DNA from: Proteobacteria bacterium UBA3413
GTDB lineage: Bacteria > Pseudomonadota > Gammaproteobacteria > Magnimaribacterales > D2472
NCBI GenBank assembly: GCA_002358345.1
Contig: DEOR01000040.1
Location: 1-34,250 of the forward strand
Direction of reading: 5' to 3'
Length of the DNA stretch: 34,250 nt
Below the pieces are notes generated by a model. That model ran no database searches, was not told the DNA's origin, and saw only the letters and a list, made by a program, of their open reading frames with translations. This document shows, in pieces, positions 14,493 through 22,522 of the stretch (its first letter is position 1; the number at the start of each line of letters is the position of its first letter). Made by a program: the position numbers and the translations under genes.

Positions 14493-15834
14493 TAGAAATA
14501 ATTTTTCCCTTGGCTAGTCGCGCATAGATAGTGTCACCAACTTTAATATGATCTGAGGATGTTAAGGCTTTTCCAGACGCATCCGTCACGATTGCATAAC
14601 CTCTGTCCAAGACTGCCAAAGGGCTCACAGCAGTTAAATTAGTAGAAAGGTTTTTGATAGCAAACATTTTTTTGACTAATGCATTGTTTATGTGATGTTG
14701 AATATTTTGCAGATGAGCATTCAGGATCCCCTGAAACTTCTCCACTGTTCTCATGGCATTGGATTGATGAAGAGCGCTAGAAGTCATCTTGAGATTTTGT
14801 TTGGCTGAGGTGATTACATTCCCTATGACCTGAGATAAACGAATGTCTAGATTATCTAAGGATTGAGATTGCTCCTTTAAAAGGGTCATAGGGCTTTTTA
14901 AGCTCTGAGAAGTAAATAAAAGTTTTTGAGATTTTTCTTTTAAAGCCTCTTGAAAGTTATGAAAAAGCTTATTGCTTAAATCATCAAGATGACCTTCAAG
15001 CTGAAAAAAATACTCAGTGACAAGCTCAGCAGCAGCAGTAGGGGTTGGAGCTCTCAGATCAGATACAAAATCTGCAATGGTAAAATCTATCTCATGACCT
15101 ACACCTGAAATAATAGGGATAGGAAAATCAAACATCTCTCTTGCCAAGCTTTCATTATTAAACGCCCATAAATCTTCAATGGATCCACCACCTCTGCACA
15201 TTAAAATTACATCAAAAGGATTGAGTGGATTTACATTATTAAACTCTAATGCTTGGTGCAAAGCATCGATTAGCGTTCTTGGTGCTGTATCTCCCTGTAC
15301 CGTTGCAGGGATCAGGGTCACCTGACTAATAGGCGCTCTTCTTTTGATTGTTGTTAATATATCCTGTAATGCAGCGGTAGATTCTGAAGTTATAACACCT
15401 ATATGTCTAGGCTGGGCTGGCAAGGACAGCTTTACGGCTTGTGAAAATAATCCCTCTGCATCTAATTTCTTTTTTAGCTCGTCAAATTGCTGCATTAAAT
15501 TGCCTGCACCAGCGGGCTGCATTGAGCTAACAATTAGTTGATAGTCACCCCTTGGTGCATATAAACTAACTTGTCCTTTTAGAATACATTGGTCTCCATT
15601 CTCAGGTTCAAAATTTAGCCTGGAGTTTTGATTGCGAAACATGGCACACCTAATAGCTCCTTCCTCATCCTTTAAAGTGAAATATATATGTCCCGAAGAC
15701 GGCCGGGCTAAATTAGAAATCTCCCCCAGCACTGAAATACCTCGGAATTGACTCTCAAGTAATTGCTTGGCCTGTTGATTGAGTTGCCCAACAGAGATAA
15801 CCTCGTCTTCATGATTTACAATATCTGCACACAT
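14473..15834 (-). CDS. xseA: exodeoxyribonuclease VII large subunit
   Basis: A 453-residue large subunit of exonuclease VII, which with XseB degrades single-stranded DNA from both ends. An N-terminal OB-fold domain (VISVGQLNQQAKQLLES, then VLGEISNLARPSSGHIYFTL) is followed by the catalytic domain (IGVITSESTAALQDI, then ILMCRGGGSIEDLWAFNNE and SGVGHEIDFTIADFVSDLRA) and a long coiled-coil region (about 265-400). I chose the ATG at 15834; an in-frame GTG at 15861 would extend past the divergent start. TATACT ends 6 nt before this ATG, implying a leaderless mRNA. No xseB is nearby. Confidence 0.94.
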   Translation of the reverse strand: MCADIVNHEDEVISVGQLNQQAKQLLESQFRGISVLGEISNLARPSSGHIYFTLKDEEGAIRCAMFRNQNSRLNFEPENGDQCILKGQVSLYAPRGDYQLIVSSMQPAGAGNLMQQFDELKKKLDAEGLFSQAVKLSLPAQPRHIGVITSESTAALQDILTTIKRRAPISQVTLIPATVQGDTAPRTLIDALHQALEFNNVNPLNPFDVILMCRGGGSIEDLWAFNNESLAREMFDFPIPIISGVGHEIDFTIADFVSDLRAPTPTAAAELVTEYFFQLEGHLDDLSNKLFHNFQEALKEKSQKLLFTSQSLKSPMTLLKEQSQSLDNLDIRLSQVIGNVITSAKQNLKMTSSALHQSNAMRTVEKFQGILNAHLQNIQHHINNALVKKMFAIKNLSTNLTAVSPLAVLDRGYAIVTDASGKALTSSDHIKVGDTIYARLAKGKIISNVTKKE

Positions 15835-15840
15835 AACTGA

Positions 15841-15846
15841 AGTATA
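15841..15846 (-). promoter_or_regulatory. -10 element for leaderless xseA mRNA
   Basis: On the minus strand TATACT (5 of 6) is followed by 6 nt and the xseA ATG, so initiation falls on the A of the start codon. The element sits in the 17-nt gap to the divergent EamA gene; the plus-strand reading (TATATC at 15843) is too close to the EamA start to explain that gene. Confidence 0.5.
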
Positions 15847-15851
15847 TCTTG

Positions 15852-16763
15852 ATGTCCTCACAATTAAACCCAGCGAAAAATTTTTTTATTCTGTTGCTTG
15901 GCGCTGGATTAATAGGTTTGGCCCCATTGTTTGTCAGGTGGAGTGAGTTATCTCCATCATGGATTCTGTTTTACAGAATGTTTCTTGCTTTACCATTTTT
16001 AGCTCTCATCAATATTTATTTTAACAAGCAGCAAGCTTTTAAATTACGCAATGGTAAGAGCTTACTTTTTGCGATGATCGCTGCCTTCGCTTTCACAACA
16101 GACATGAGTGCCTGGCACTGGAGTCTTCAATACACCTCTATCGCAAACTCCACAATCATAGTGAATACTGCGCCAATATATGTGGTCATTCTTGGAATTT
16201 TTCTGTTTAAAGAATCTGTGAGCCGACGCTTCTTGGTGTCGTTTGTGTCCACCTATGTCGGAGTCTTTGGTTTGGCTTATTTTTCATCCACTAACACAGA
16301 CGGCGCATTGTTTGGTGATGCTTTAGCATTAATGGCAGCATTGATGTATGCAACCTATCTGTTGATTATTTCAAGACTAGGGAGAGAAAGTTCAATCAAT
16401 ATCATTTTTTATACCACCCTATTCACATGCTTATTTTCACTCATCCCTGCCTTGATTGAATCAAGAGAGTTTCTTCCTGCCAGCAAGATGGAAATCATTA
16501 ATTTGTTTGCCATGGCAATACTGTGCCAAGTGGGGGGGCAATTCTTTATCACCTTCAGCATGCCAAAAATTACTGCATCCTTCGGCTCGGTGGGTTTGCT
16601 CATGCAGCCAATAGTTGCAACAATTTTTGGAGCCTTGATCTTTGCTGAGTATTTAAATTTTACCCAGCTCGGCTTTGTCATTCTAGCTTTAGTGGGCATA
16701 TACTTTGCTAGACTAGAAATTAACCCGCAAAAACAAGAGAAGGAAGATGGATTATCAAACTAA
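15852..16763 (+). CDS. EamA/DMT family transporter
   Basis: A 303-residue inner-membrane protein with ten predicted helices arranged as two EamA repeats (about residues 10-140 and 155-290). Typical repeat features are FVRWSELSPSWILFYRMFLALP in the first half and FGSVGLLMQPIVATIFGALIFAE in the second. Members of the drug/metabolite transporter superfamily export amino acids, nucleosides or other small metabolites; the substrate cannot be told. I take the ATG at 15852 over a TTG just before it. Its end overlaps the NTF2-like gene by 17 nt. No Shine-Dalgarno sequence is visible. Confidence 0.88.
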   Translation: MSSQLNPAKNFFILLLGAGLIGLAPLFVRWSELSPSWILFYRMFLALPFLALINIYFNKQQAFKLRNGKSLLFAMIAAFAFTTDMSAWHWSLQYTSIANSTIIVNTAPIYVVILGIFLFKESVSRRFLVSFVSTYVGVFGLAYFSSTNTDGALFGDALALMAALMYATYLLIISRLGRESSINIIFYTTLFTCLFSLIPALIESREFLPASKMEIINLFAMAILCQVGGQFFITFSMPKITASFGSVGLLMQPIVATIFGALIFAEYLNFTQLGFVILALVGIYFARLEINPQKQEKEDGLSN

Positions 16764-17163
16764 AGCTCAAGAGTTAAGTTTTTTGTCACGAGACTATGCT
16801 GTAGCTAAAGATAAAAAGAACTGGCTAGCGCTGTTTGATAATAATGCCCTTGTGCAGGACCCAATAGGCAAAAGCCCATTAGACCCAGAGGGCAACGGCC
16901 ACAAAGGCCTTGCTGCGATCGAACAGTTTTATGACACTGTTATTGCCAATGGAAATATTGAGTTCACCATTATTGAGTCCATTCCTTGTGGCGATGAATG
17001 CGCTAATTATGCGCAAATAGTTAACCTGATTGGCGAGGTAAAAATAGAAACTAAAATGATAGTGATTTATCGCATCAATTCAAACAATAAAATTGAGTCC
17101 TTGCGAGCATTTTGGGATTACAAGAAAATGGAAGATCAGCTTAACGTATTGCTTTTAAGCTAA
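16747..17163 (+). CDS. NTF2/SnoaL-like protein
   Basis: A 138-residue soluble protein with the cone-shaped NTF2-like fold pattern: N-terminal helices, then NWLALFDNNALVQDPIGKSP, a G-AAIEQFYDTVI helix, strands, and RAFWDYKKM at the C-terminus. This is the layout of ketosteroid isomerase and SnoaL-like proteins, which bind small hydrophobic molecules and sometimes catalyse isomerisation. The Asp in the DPIG stretch may sit in the pocket. It overlaps the EamA gene and is followed by an SDR oxidoreductase, a frequent pairing in lipid or sterol-like catabolism, so a shared substrate is plausible but unproven. Confidence 0.8.
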   Translation: MDYQTKAQELSFLSRDYAVAKDKKNWLALFDNNALVQDPIGKSPLDPEGNGHKGLAAIEQFYDTVIANGNIEFTIIESIPCGDECANYAQIVNLIGEVKIETKMIVIYRINSNNKIESLRAFWDYKKMEDQLNVLLLS

Positions 17164-17201
17164 GCTAGAGCAATCTCACATTAGAAAGGAGAAGAATCAA
17201 C

Positions 17202-18077
17202 ATGTCCAAATTTGCAGGAAAAACAGCTGTGATTAGCGGTGGAGCTGAAGGCATTGGCCTGTCTATTGCTCAAGCCTTAGGCGATCAAAAGATGAATATT
17301 GTTATCGCAGACATTGATGAAGCAAACCTTCAAAAAGCCGGTTCAGTTTTACAAGATTCAGGCATTTCTGTATTGACAGTTGCGCTCGATGTAGCTCAAG
17401 AAGATCAGTGGCAAGAAGTTGCTAATCAGGCAATAGCTCGATTTAAAAAAATTCATATGGTTGTAAATAATGCTGGTGTTGGCGGAGACACAGGACCGAT
17501 TGAGACACAGGATCAAAAAGGCTGGCAATGGGCCCTAGATGTCAACTTGATGGGCGTTGTATATGGAGCCAAAGTCATGACTCCACTGATCAAGCAGCAC
17601 GGAGAAGGTGGATGGATTGTGAATGTAGCCTCGATGGCGGGCATGGGTGGCGTGCCTTATTTGGGAGCTTACACTGCGACCAAAGCCGCTGTGGTGGCTT
17701 TGTCAGAAAGCTGGGCAGGAGAATTAGAAGAGAAGGGCATACATGTGTCCGTCTTGTGCCCTGCTTTTGTCCAAACTAGGATTCATGAATCTGAAAGAAA
17801 CCGTCCAGCTAAATACGAATCTGGCTCAACCCACGCACCAGATGAAGGTAGTTTTGCGAATTCAACCAAGCAAATGGTAGAAAATGGAATTGAAGTGTCG
17901 ATTGTTGGAAGGCGTGTTGTGGAAGCACTTGAAGACGGCGAGTTTTATATTTTTACTCATCCCAACTACCACCCTGTAGTGCAAGAACGAAATGCAGCAA
18001 TTGACGCAGCATTTATTAAATCTGCACAAAGCCCTCTGCTTAAACATATTGTGAATCAAAAAATTGAGATGCCTTAA
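17202..18077 (+). CDS. SDR family NAD(P)-dependent oxidoreductase
   Basis: A 291-residue classical short-chain dehydrogenase. Cofactor loop SGGAEGIGLSIA (12-23; usually TGxxxGIG), an acidic residue at the end of the second strand (ADIDE, 36-40) suggesting NAD(H), the NNAG motif (89-92) and the catalytic set Ser144 (NVASMAG), Tyr157 and Lys161 (AYTATKAA) are all visible. The C-terminal part is longer than minimal SDRs. A strong Shine-Dalgarno sequence (AAGGAGAAG) precedes the ATG, unlike most genes here. It probably acts on a small alcohol or ketone together with the NTF2-like neighbour; the substrate is unknown. Confidence 0.9.
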   Translation: MSKFAGKTAVISGGAEGIGLSIAQALGDQKMNIVIADIDEANLQKAGSVLQDSGISVLTVALDVAQEDQWQEVANQAIARFKKIHMVVNNAGVGGDTGPIETQDQKGWQWALDVNLMGVVYGAKVMTPLIKQHGEGGWIVNVASMAGMGGVPYLGAYTATKAAVVALSESWAGELEEKGIHVSVLCPAFVQTRIHESERNRPAKYESGSTHAPDEGSFANSTKQMVENGIEVSIVGRRVVEALEDGEFYIFTHPNYHPVVQERNAAIDAAFIKSAQSPLLKHIVNQKIEMP

Positions 18078-18106
18078 GCAAAATTTTATGAAATTGAGAA
18101 GAGGCC

Positions 18107-18136
18107 ATGGAATCTACTGAAGCGCTCTATGAATAA
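18107..18136 (+). CDS. possible 9-residue leader ORF overlapping the PAQR start
   Basis: ATG at 18107 opens a mini-ORF (MESTEALYE) that ends with TAA at 18134-18136, overlapping the downstream ATG at 18129 as TATGAATAA. A GAGAAGAGG purine-rich stretch lies just before it. It could couple translation into the next gene, or be chance. Confidence 0.2.
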   Translation: MESTEALYE

Positions 18137-18770
18137 TAGAAAATTTACCAAGCCCCTTTTAAGGGGTTACTTTCACGAATGGATGTTCTTTATTTCAGTG
18201 GGAGCATGCATTCCCTTGATTGCTAACAGCACCAATTCAGTTGAATTGGCAGCCACCATTGTTTATTCGCTGGGTGTTTGCATGATGTTTGGGTTTAGCG
18301 CTTTGTATCACAGGGTTGAGTGGAAGGCTAGAGTTCAAATACTTATGCAAAAACTAGATCATTCAGCAATCTTTGTGATGATTGCGGGCAGCTTTACTCC
18401 GATATGTCTCCTTGTTCTTCCTAGCGACACAGGGATTCAGCTACTCTTTATAATATGGATTATTGCAGGAATCGGAATCTTGCAAACAATGCTATTCACT
18501 CAAACACCACGCTTGGTTAGAGCTGGCATTTACTTGGTTGCAGGATACATGGCCATACCCTATCTATCGGTAATGTTTTCAGTCATGAGCATGACCAACT
18601 TTACTTTAACTGCTGCTGGTGGGACTGTTTATACCGTTGGGGCCATTGGGTATGGTTTTAAGTTTCCAGATATTAACCCTCAATATTTTGGTTATCATGA
18701 ATTTTTTCATATCTTAGTTTCTATAGCCGCAGTGCTTCACTTCATTGTTATTTATTCTATCGTGGGTTAA
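18129..18770 (+). CDS. hemolysin III / PAQR family membrane protein (YqfA-like)
   Basis: A 213-residue, seven-helix membrane protein of the HlyIII/PAQR family. Conserved motifs are KPLLRGYFHEW at the N-terminus (8-18), SALYHRVEW (S-x3-H, about 56-64), LDHSAIFVMIAGSFTP (about 78-93) and the C-terminal HEFFHILVSIAAVLH with the two His that, with the earlier His, bind the metal in this hydrolase-like superfamily. Bacterial members are linked to membrane-lipid or fluidity homeostasis; a true haemolytic role is unlikely. It sits 51 nt after the SDR gene with no promoter I can identify, so it may share its transcript. Confidence 0.9.
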   Translation: MNNRKFTKPLLRGYFHEWMFFISVGACIPLIANSTNSVELAATIVYSLGVCMMFGFSALYHRVEWKARVQILMQKLDHSAIFVMIAGSFTPICLLVLPSDTGIQLLFIIWIIAGIGILQTMLFTQTPRLVRAGIYLVAGYMAIPYLSVMFSVMSMTNFTLTAAGGTVYTVGAIGYGFKFPDINPQYFGYHEFFHILVSIAAVLHFIVIYSIVG

Positions 18771-18834
18771 ATAATTACCATTATCTTTGAATCGTAATCG
18801 AAGGAAATTTTTCTCTAACTGTAGAAATAAAAAG

Positions 18835-18864
18835 TTGGCTCTGTTTGAAAACTCCCTATATAAT
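18835..18864 (+). promoter_or_regulatory. sigma-70-type promoter for tRNA-Val
   Basis: TTGGCT (18835-18840), an 18-bp spacer and a perfect TATAAT (18859-18864) place initiation near 18871, about 30 nt before the mature tRNA 5' end. Confidence 0.6.
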
Positions 18865-18900
18865 TCTTTCGCTGATAGAAGGTCATCTTCTCTAAGCCAT

Positions 18901-18976
18901 GGGTGATTAGCTCAGTTGGGAGAGCATCTCGTTTACACCGAGAGGGTCGGCAGTTCGAGCCTGTCATCACCCACCA
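18901..18976 (+). tRNA. tRNA-Val (anticodon UAC)
   Basis: Cloverleaf: acceptor GGGTGAT pairs with ATCACCC (18966-18972), discriminator A, encoded CCA. The anticodon stem TCTCG/CGAGA encloses the loop TTTACAC, giving anticodon TAC. The T arm contains GTTCGAG. A bidirectional terminator follows 15 nt later. Confidence 0.97.
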
Positions 18977-18983
18977 AACAAAC

Positions 18984-19014
18984 AAAAAAAAGCCCGGATA
19001 ATCCGGGCTTTTTT
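18984..19014. terminator. bidirectional intrinsic terminator, tRNA-Val / proteorhodopsin
   Basis: AGCCCGGAT/ATCCGGGCT (18991-18999 and 19001-19009; effectively a 6-bp GC stem with an ATAAT loop) is flanked by an A8 run on the left and a T6 run on the right. It can terminate tRNA-Val on the plus strand and the proteorhodopsin gene, which ends at 19035, on the minus strand. It is the clearest terminator in the window. Confidence 0.9.
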
Positions 19015-19034
19015 ATTTCTATAATTACTTCAAA

Positions 19035-19781
19035 CTATTTATTTGAATCACTCACAGCAGCAGACCAGATAACAATACCAAATAAGATTTTGTTAATAAA
19101 GTCAGCCAAGTTGTAAATCAAGTTCAATGAACCTTCATTTACGCCGCCAGCTAAATAGCCAAAGTAATATCCTAATGGATAAACAGCCCAACCCACGATA
19201 ATGATCCACATCATAGTGTTGTAAGCAGTTTGAACTGCAACATTGCCTGAAGCATTTCTAGCTTGTGCGCCCTCTCCAAACCATAAGGTATGGATCATGT
19301 AGAACCAAGCCAAACATCCAATGATGAATGCAGGTAACGCAGCCATAATTCCAGCTTCACCTAAGTAGCCGAACACTAGCATGACCAATGATCCCACAAA
19401 TAACTTGTAGAATAATGAAGCAGCAACGTCTGTAACAGCTCTTAAAATTAGATAGAACTCAACAATCAACAATGGCACAGTTAGTAACCAGTCAATGTAT
19501 CTAAATACTGTTGGCGATGTCCCAGTATCCACCCAAACACCTCTCATGTAGAGATAGTGCCAAAGAGCAATACCAGTTACCAAACCAGATACAGTTAATG
19601 AAGTTCTCCATTTTGCACTAACATTATCTCTTTCAAGGAAAAAGAAAACAGTTGCAGCTAGCAAAGCAGCTGTAACTAGCCAGAAAGACACACCAACGTA
19701 GTCGTTAGGATCAAGGTCTCCACCGGCTGCTGCAAATGCAGGAACTGTCATTACTGAAGTCAAAAGCATCAATAATTTCAT
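19035..19781 (-). CDS. green-absorbing proteorhodopsin
   Basis: A 248-residue light-driven proton pump with a signal peptide (about 1-17) and seven helices. Key residues keep the numbering of the reference SAR86 protein: His75, Arg94, proton acceptor Asp97, proton donor Glu108 and retinal Schiff-base Lys231 (DFINKILFG). Residue 105 is Leu, the green-tuned state (Gln gives blue). It pumps protons outward across the inner membrane, adding to proton motive force. AGGGG lies about 6 nt before the ATG. It is a single gene between tRNA-Val and tRNA-Asp, with its own terminator; no retinal or carotenoid genes (blh, crt) are in the window. Confidence 0.97.
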   Translation of the reverse strand: MKLLMLLTSVMTVPAFAAAGGDLDPNDYVGVSFWLVTAALLAATVFFFLERDNVSAKWRTSLTVSGLVTGIALWHYLYMRGVWVDTGTSPTVFRYIDWLLTVPLLIVEFYLILRAVTDVAASLFYKLFVGSLVMLVFGYLGEAGIMAALPAFIIGCLAWFYMIHTLWFGEGAQARNASGNVAVQTAYNTMMWIIIVGWAVYPLGYYFGYLAGGVNEGSLNLIYNLADFINKILFGIVIWSAAVSDSNK

Positions 19782-19922
19782 ACAATACCCCTATATTTAA
19801 ATGCCCCTCAACATGAGGAACTTAATTAGCTTATCAAATATTTAGCACAAGAGTAAAATTTTTTTCACATTCAGATTAGAAATATTTGACAAAGAAATAA
19901 TTTATCGCTGATCAAAAAAATG

Positions 19923-19950
19923 TTGCAGAAAAATTAAAAAAAGCTATCAT
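19923..19950 (+). promoter_or_regulatory. promoter for tRNA-Asp
   Basis: TTGCAG (19923-19928), a 16-bp spacer and TATCAT (19945-19950) predict initiation near 19957, 8 nt before the tRNA. A better -35-like TTGACA at 19886 has no -10 at proper spacing. Confidence 0.5.
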
Positions 19951-19964
19951 TCTCAAGCGTTCGC

Positions 19965-20042
19965 GGTCCGGTAGTTCAATTTGGTTAGAACGCCGCCCTG
20001 TCACGGCGGAGGTTGCGAGTTCGAGTCTCGTCCGGATCGCCA
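19965..20042 (+). tRNA. tRNA-Asp (anticodon GUC)
   Basis: Acceptor GGTCCGG pairs with CCGGATC (one G-U pair at position 2), discriminator G (20039), encoded CCA at 20040-20042. The anticodon loop CTGTCAC gives GTC, on the stem CGCC/GGCG side. At 78 nt it is one longer than usual, with an extra T in the D loop. No terminator follows. Confidence 0.96.
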
Positions 20043-20044
20043 TT

Positions 20045-20078
20045 CATTATAATTGCATTATAATAAATGCATTATAAT
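20045..20078 (+). repeat. three CATTATAAT repeats upstream of the DUF4149 gene
   Basis: CATTATAAT occurs at 20045-20053, 20056-20064 and 20070-20078, the last two within a 13-bp direct repeat (TGCATTATAATAA) of period 14. Each copy contains a perfect TATAAT. The third lies 9 nt before the chosen ATG of the DUF4149 gene, so this may be a stacked -10 region or a binding-site array. Confidence 0.55.
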
Positions 20079-20087
20079 AATAACTTC

Positions 20088-20486
20088 ATGACTACCCTAA
20101 TCACACTCTCTTTTTTTAATGCTTTAATTATTGGCGTGATCTTTGCTCATTTAGCCCTCACGACACCAGCTATTTTTCGAGCACTAGACCCAGACTCCGT
20201 GTCAAAATTATTACGCATTATTTTTCCTAGATATTATCTTTTATTAATCAGCTTATCCTTGCCCCCTTTGCTGGTCCTATTTTTCCAGGACACTTCTTTG
20301 CACTGGTGGCTAGGTGTCAATATTACATTTCATAGCGCCTTGGGCTTACTGGCAATACCGCTGACCAATGCCGCAAAGGACAGGGGATGGGACAAGGTAT
20401 TTTCCTTCACTCACGGCTTGAGCGTTTACTGCACTGTGGTTATTCTTTTGCTCAGCAGCATTCAATTTTTTACTTATATCAGCTAG
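20088..20486 (+). CDS. DUF4149 membrane protein
   Basis: A 132-residue membrane protein with four helices (about residues 5-25, 45-65, 73-92 and 106-128). The N-terminal helix followed by AHLALTTPAIFRALDPDSVSK and FPRYY, and the later N/TNAAKDRGWDKVFSFTHGLSV loop, fit DUF4149 (TMEM205-like) proteins; the function is unknown. I use the ATG at 20088 because an upstream in-frame ATG at 20067 lies inside the TATAAT repeat region. Six nucleotides separate its stop from the DUF2256 gene. Confidence 0.7.
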   Translation: MTTLITLSFFNALIIGVIFAHLALTTPAIFRALDPDSVSKLLRIIFPRYYLLLISLSLPPLLVLFFQDTSLHWWLGVNITFHSALGLLAIPLTNAAKDRGWDKVFSFTHGLSVYCTVVILLLSSIQFFTYIS

Positions 20487-20492
20487 ATTTTT

Positions 20493-20690
20493 GTGGCAGA
20501 GCATCGCAAGATTAATCTTCCTAAAAAAATTTGTTATTACTGTAAGAAGCAATTTACATGGCGAAAAAAATGGGAAAGAGCCTGGGAAGAAATAAAATTT
20601 TGCAGTCTAAAATGTAAATCAGAATCAAAAAAAAACTGCGCCACCCTTGAACTTCATTCATTAGACTCCATATTGCAGCAAAGAGGATAA
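20493..20690 (+). CDS. DUF2256 small zinc-binding protein
   Basis: A 65-residue protein. LPKKICYYCKKQFTWRKKWE, then FCSLKCKSE, is the compact C-x2-C...C-x3-C zinc-finger pattern with the FTWRKKW core that defines DUF2256. The start is GTG at 20493. These proteins are usually about 50 residues and often neighbour photolyase or other stress genes; their function is not known. Here it sits directly before htpG. An A9 run (20627-20635) near the 3' end could be prone to slippage. Confidence 0.8.
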   Translation: MAEHRKINLPKKICYYCKKQFTWRKKWERAWEEIKFCSLKCKSESKKNCATLELHSLDSILQQRG

Positions 20691-20695
20691 AAATT

Positions 20696-22522
20696 ATGCC
20701 AAGAGCTAAAACCAAGTCATTTCAAACAGAAACTAAGCAACTGCTACAGCTAATGATTCATTCGCTGTATTCCAACAAAGAGATTTTTTTACGAGAGCTG
20801 GTCTCCAATGGCTCTGACGCTCTTGATAAAATTCGCTTTCAATCGATCGAGAACTCAAAACTACTTGGCGATGACTCAGATTTAAAGATTAATATTCATC
20901 TTAATGCTCAGAATAATACCATTACTATTTCTGATAACGGTATTGGCATGAATGAAGAAGAGATTATTCAAAACATTGGAACCATAGCAAAATCAGGCAC
21001 AGCGCAATTTCTGTCTGAGATGGCAGGGGAGAAGAAAAAAGATTCTAATCTTATCGGTCAATTTGGCGTCGGTTTCTATTCTGTGTTTATGGTTGCAGAC
21101 AAAGTCTCTGTGCACTCCCGTGGAGCAACAGCTAAAGCTGAAGAGGCTGTATTGTGGGAAAGCTCTGGTGAGGATACCTATCAACTCTCCTCTATTCCCA
21201 AGCAAGATCGTGGCACCACTATTACCGTTTACCTGAATGAAGAAAATAAAGAGTTTTCAGAGTTAATGCGCGTTAAATTTCTATTACAAAAATACTCTCA
21301 ATACATTAACTTTCCCTTGATTCTGAATCCAGAAGAAGGGGAGGCAGAAACAATTAATGATTCTGACGCAATATGGTTAAAATCTAAGCGCTCTGTCAAA
21401 GATCAAGAGTACAAAGATTTTTATAAATTTATTTCATATGACAGCAATGACCCTTTAGCTTGGATACACAATAAAGTTGAGGGCAAGCAAGAGTATACAA
21501 GCTTGTTGTTTATTCCAGAAAAATCTCCCTATGATTTATGGAATCGGGACACTCCTCGAGGAATAAAATTATTTATACAGCGTGTTTTTATCATGGATGA
21601 TGCTGCGCATTTTCTTCCTTTGTACCTAAGGTTTATGAAAGGCGTTGTCGATTCCAGCGATCTTCCTTTAAATGTTTCGCGAGAGATTCTGCAAGATCAT
21701 CCTCTCGTAGATTCTATTAAAAAAGGCCTCACAAAAAGAGTGCTTGATTCTTTGAAGAAAATGCAAAAAGACAAGCCCGAGGATTATCAAAAATTTTGGA
21801 AGCAATTCGGTTTGGTAATCAAAGAAGGTCCAGCAGAAGATTATGAAAACTCTGAATCTATTGCAGAACTTTTTCTATTTGCGAGCTCTTTATCAGACTC
21901 GCGCGAGCTAGACACAACCTTAGATCAATATATTGGTAGACTCAAAGATGGCGAAGATAAAATTTATTACTCCATTGCAGATTCTTATGAAGCAGCTGCT
22001 AACTCGCCTCACATAGAGCATCTTAAAGCTAACGACACTGAGGTTTTACTTTTAACCGATCGAATTGATGAATGGCTCATGTCAACACTCATGCAGTTCA
22101 AGGGTAAAACCCTGGTCAATGTTGCAAAAGAAGAACTAGATGAAACTGAGAACAAGCCCAAGATAACCAAAGAAAAACAAGAAATTATTGATAAGTTAAA
22201 AACATCGTTAGATGCAAAAGTCTCAGATGTTGTTGCCAGTTCTCGTCTTGTGGATTCCGCCGTTTGTTTAGTTTTGTCTAAAAATGAGCCTGGTGCCCAG
22301 TTGAAAAGAATACTAGAGGCCTCAGGTCAAAGTTTTGGAGATTCCAAGCCCGTCTTTGAAGTGAACCTAAAACACAAGCTGATTAAAAAACTTGGCACTC
22401 TGTCAGGTAAAGAGTTTACAAACTTCTCTCAGTTCTTGTTTGATTATGCGGTGATTGCAGAGGGCGGGACCCCTAAAGATCCTTCAAAGTATCTGCGACA
22501 GCTAGATAAATATCTCGCATAA
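20696..22522 (+). CDS. htpG: molecular chaperone HtpG (Hsp90)
   Basis: A 608-residue ATP-dependent Hsp90 chaperone of the cytoplasm. The N-terminal GHKL ATPase domain has Glu34 and Asn38 in FLRELVSNGSDALDKIR, Asp80 in ISDNGIGMNEEE, and the GTIAKSGT and GQFGVGFYSVFMVAD lid and nucleotide segments. The middle domain keeps the catalytic Arg in SSDLPLNVSREILQ, and the C-terminal part is the dimerisation domain. Length is slightly under E. coli HtpG (624). An AGAGGA Shine-Dalgarno sequence precedes the ATG. gpsA begins at the next base after the stop. Confidence 0.96.
   Translation: MPRAKTKSFQTETKQLLQLMIHSLYSNKEIFLRELVSNGSDALDKIRFQSIENSKLLGDDSDLKINIHLNAQNNTITISDNGIGMNEEEIIQNIGTIAKSGTAQFLSEMAGEKKKDSNLIGQFGVGFYSVFMVADKVSVHSRGATAKAEEAVLWESSGEDTYQLSSIPKQDRGTTITVYLNEENKEFSELMRVKFLLQKYSQYINFPLILNPEEGEAETINDSDAIWLKSKRSVKDQEYKDFYKFISYDSNDPLAWIHNKVEGKQEYTSLLFIPEKSPYDLWNRDTPRGIKLFIQRVFIMDDAAHFLPLYLRFMKGVVDSSDLPLNVSREILQDHPLVDSIKKGLTKRVLDSLKKMQKDKPEDYQKFWKQFGLVIKEGPAEDYENSESIAELFLFASSLSDSRELDTTLDQYIGRLKDGEDKIYYSIADSYEAAANSPHIEHLKANDTEVLLLTDRIDEWLMSTLMQFKGKTLVNVAKEELDETENKPKITKEKQEIIDKLKTSLDAKVSDVVASSRLVDSAVCLVLSKNEPGAQLKRILEASGQSFGDSKPVFEVNLKHKLIKKLGTLSGKEFTNFSQFLFDYAVIAEGGTPKDPSKYLRQLDKYLA

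Noticed and set aside
18152..18166. CCCCTT/AAGGGG hairpin near the start of the PAQR gene
   Set aside because: It encodes the conserved KPLLRGYF motif and is followed by only a short, broken T stretch, so an attenuator is not supported.
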